Shown here one piece after another: positions 14,177 to 14,526 of a stretch of DNA of 14,526 nt; the first letter of the stretch is position 1; every line of letters begins with the position of its first letter. Source of the stretch: Chthoniobacterales bacterium. Lineage in GTDB: Bacteria > Verrucomicrobiota > Verrucomicrobiia > Chthoniobacterales > JACTMZ01. A program made the position numbers and the translations under genes. The notes beneath the pieces are model-generated. The model was not told the DNA's origin, searched no databases, and saw nothing but the letters and a program-made list of their open reading frames with translations. Where the stretch lies: the NCBI GenBank assembly GCA_017853515.1, contig JAFMJK010000029.1, positions 1 through 14,526 of the forward strand. Reading direction: 5' to 3'.

Positions 14177-14526
14177 ACAGATTCGCGTTGCTTCTTTTTC
14201 TCGCGCCGCTCGTCGCGCGCGCGCAGGAACCGTCGCCTTCTCCCGCCGCCGCACCCTCTCCGGTGGCCGCGCAGGAGGAGATGGACTCCTATGAGCGGCT
14301 CGAAACGCTCGACGCCGCCCAAATCAAACTCGCCACGGAAACCATCCGGGCCAATCACGCCGAGGCTGCAGCGCTCGACGAAACGGGAATGGCGCGCGCC
14401 ACGCTGCGCGGCCTGCTCGACGGCTTTTACCCCGGCGCGGAATTGACCGGCGGCGAGCCCGCCAAGACCGAACCCTCGCCGTTCCGTGCCGAGATTCTCG
14501 ACGGGCGCGTCGGCTACGTTCGCCTC
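14173..14526 (+). CDS. Partial exported protein, possibly an S41-type (C-terminal processing) peptidase
   Basis: Only the first 118 codons are inside the window and the frame is open at the edge. Residues 1-17 are a signal peptide (MNRFALLLFLAPLVARA), followed by a Pro/Ser/Ala-rich low-complexity stretch (about 18-34) and a helical segment with LDAAQIKLATETIRAN and ATLRGLLDGFYPG. The last residues, FRAEILDGRVGYVRL, resemble the strand that introduces the catalytic core in S41 tail-specific peptidases (ILDGRIGYIRL-like). No catalytic residue is included, so the family call is tentative. The ATG overlaps the purD stop by 4 bases, so it is probably part of the same transcript. Confidence 0.6.
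   Translation, partial: MNRFALLLFLAPLVARAQEPSPSPAAAPSPVAAQEEMDSYERLETLDAAQIKLATETIRANHAEAAALDETGMARATLRGLLDGFYPGAELTGGEPAKTEPSPFRAEILDGRVGYVRL

Noticed and set aside
1..14526. CRISPR array, tRNA, insertion sequence or prophage remnants
   Set aside because: Reading both strands gave no direct-repeat array, no transposase or integrase motif, and no tRNA-like sequence.

Overview
The window is GC-rich, densely packed bacterial chromosome that looks like ordinary core genome, with no tRNA, rRNA, insertion sequence, prophage or CRISPR array visible. The best guess for the source is a member of the Verrucomicrobiota or a close PVC relative. That rests on the style of the pseudopilin at 5683-6387, which has a prepilin N-terminus and a C-terminal end resembling the H-X9-DG ending common in that group, and on the general flavour of the proteins. 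It is an inference, not a proof. Strong Shine-Dalgarno sequences are scarce in front of the genes.

Left part, all on the minus strand. Cytochrome bd quinol oxidase genes cydA (2999-4450) and cydB (1975-2991) are followed after 33 bases by an unusual fused gene (7-1941). This encodes a roughly 12-helix membrane domain resembling the sodium:solute symporter (SSS) family, joined through an Ala/Pro-rich linker to a cytoplasmic-type hotdog acyl-CoA thioesterase domain. Upstream of cydA, and separated from it by a nested-palindrome/terminator block (4500-4568), lies a second minus-strand pair: a pseudopilin-like gene (5683-6387) overlapping by 4 bases an exported PQQ-type sugar dehydrogenase (4571-5686).

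Middle. A Fur-family regulator, probably the zinc regulator Zur (6530-6961, minus), has its own terminator-like hairpin (6449-6480). It is divergent from a zinc or manganese ABC importer, znuA-znuC-znuB (7098-9598, plus). The 136-base divergent region holds a 20-base inverted repeat (7058-7077) that is the obvious candidate metal-regulator operator, and a second palindrome (6974-6994) in the leader of the regulator gene. The ATPase carries a Cys/His-rich N-terminal extension.

Right part, all on the plus strand and tightly packed with several ATGA/GTGA-type overlaps: a MenH-like menaquinone biosynthesis hydrolase (9595-10263), an M24 aminopeptidase (10297-11394), a YugP-type membrane zinc metallopeptidase (11444-12121), thiD (12114-12923), purD (12920-14176) and the start of an exported protein that may be an S41 peptidase (14173 to the window end). 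MenH makes a quinone precursor and CydAB oxidises quinol, so the two sides may be linked physiologically, but they are separate transcription units. No clearly new multi-gene system is visible. The most unusual items are the transporter-thioesterase fusion and the metal-binding-like extension on ZnuC.
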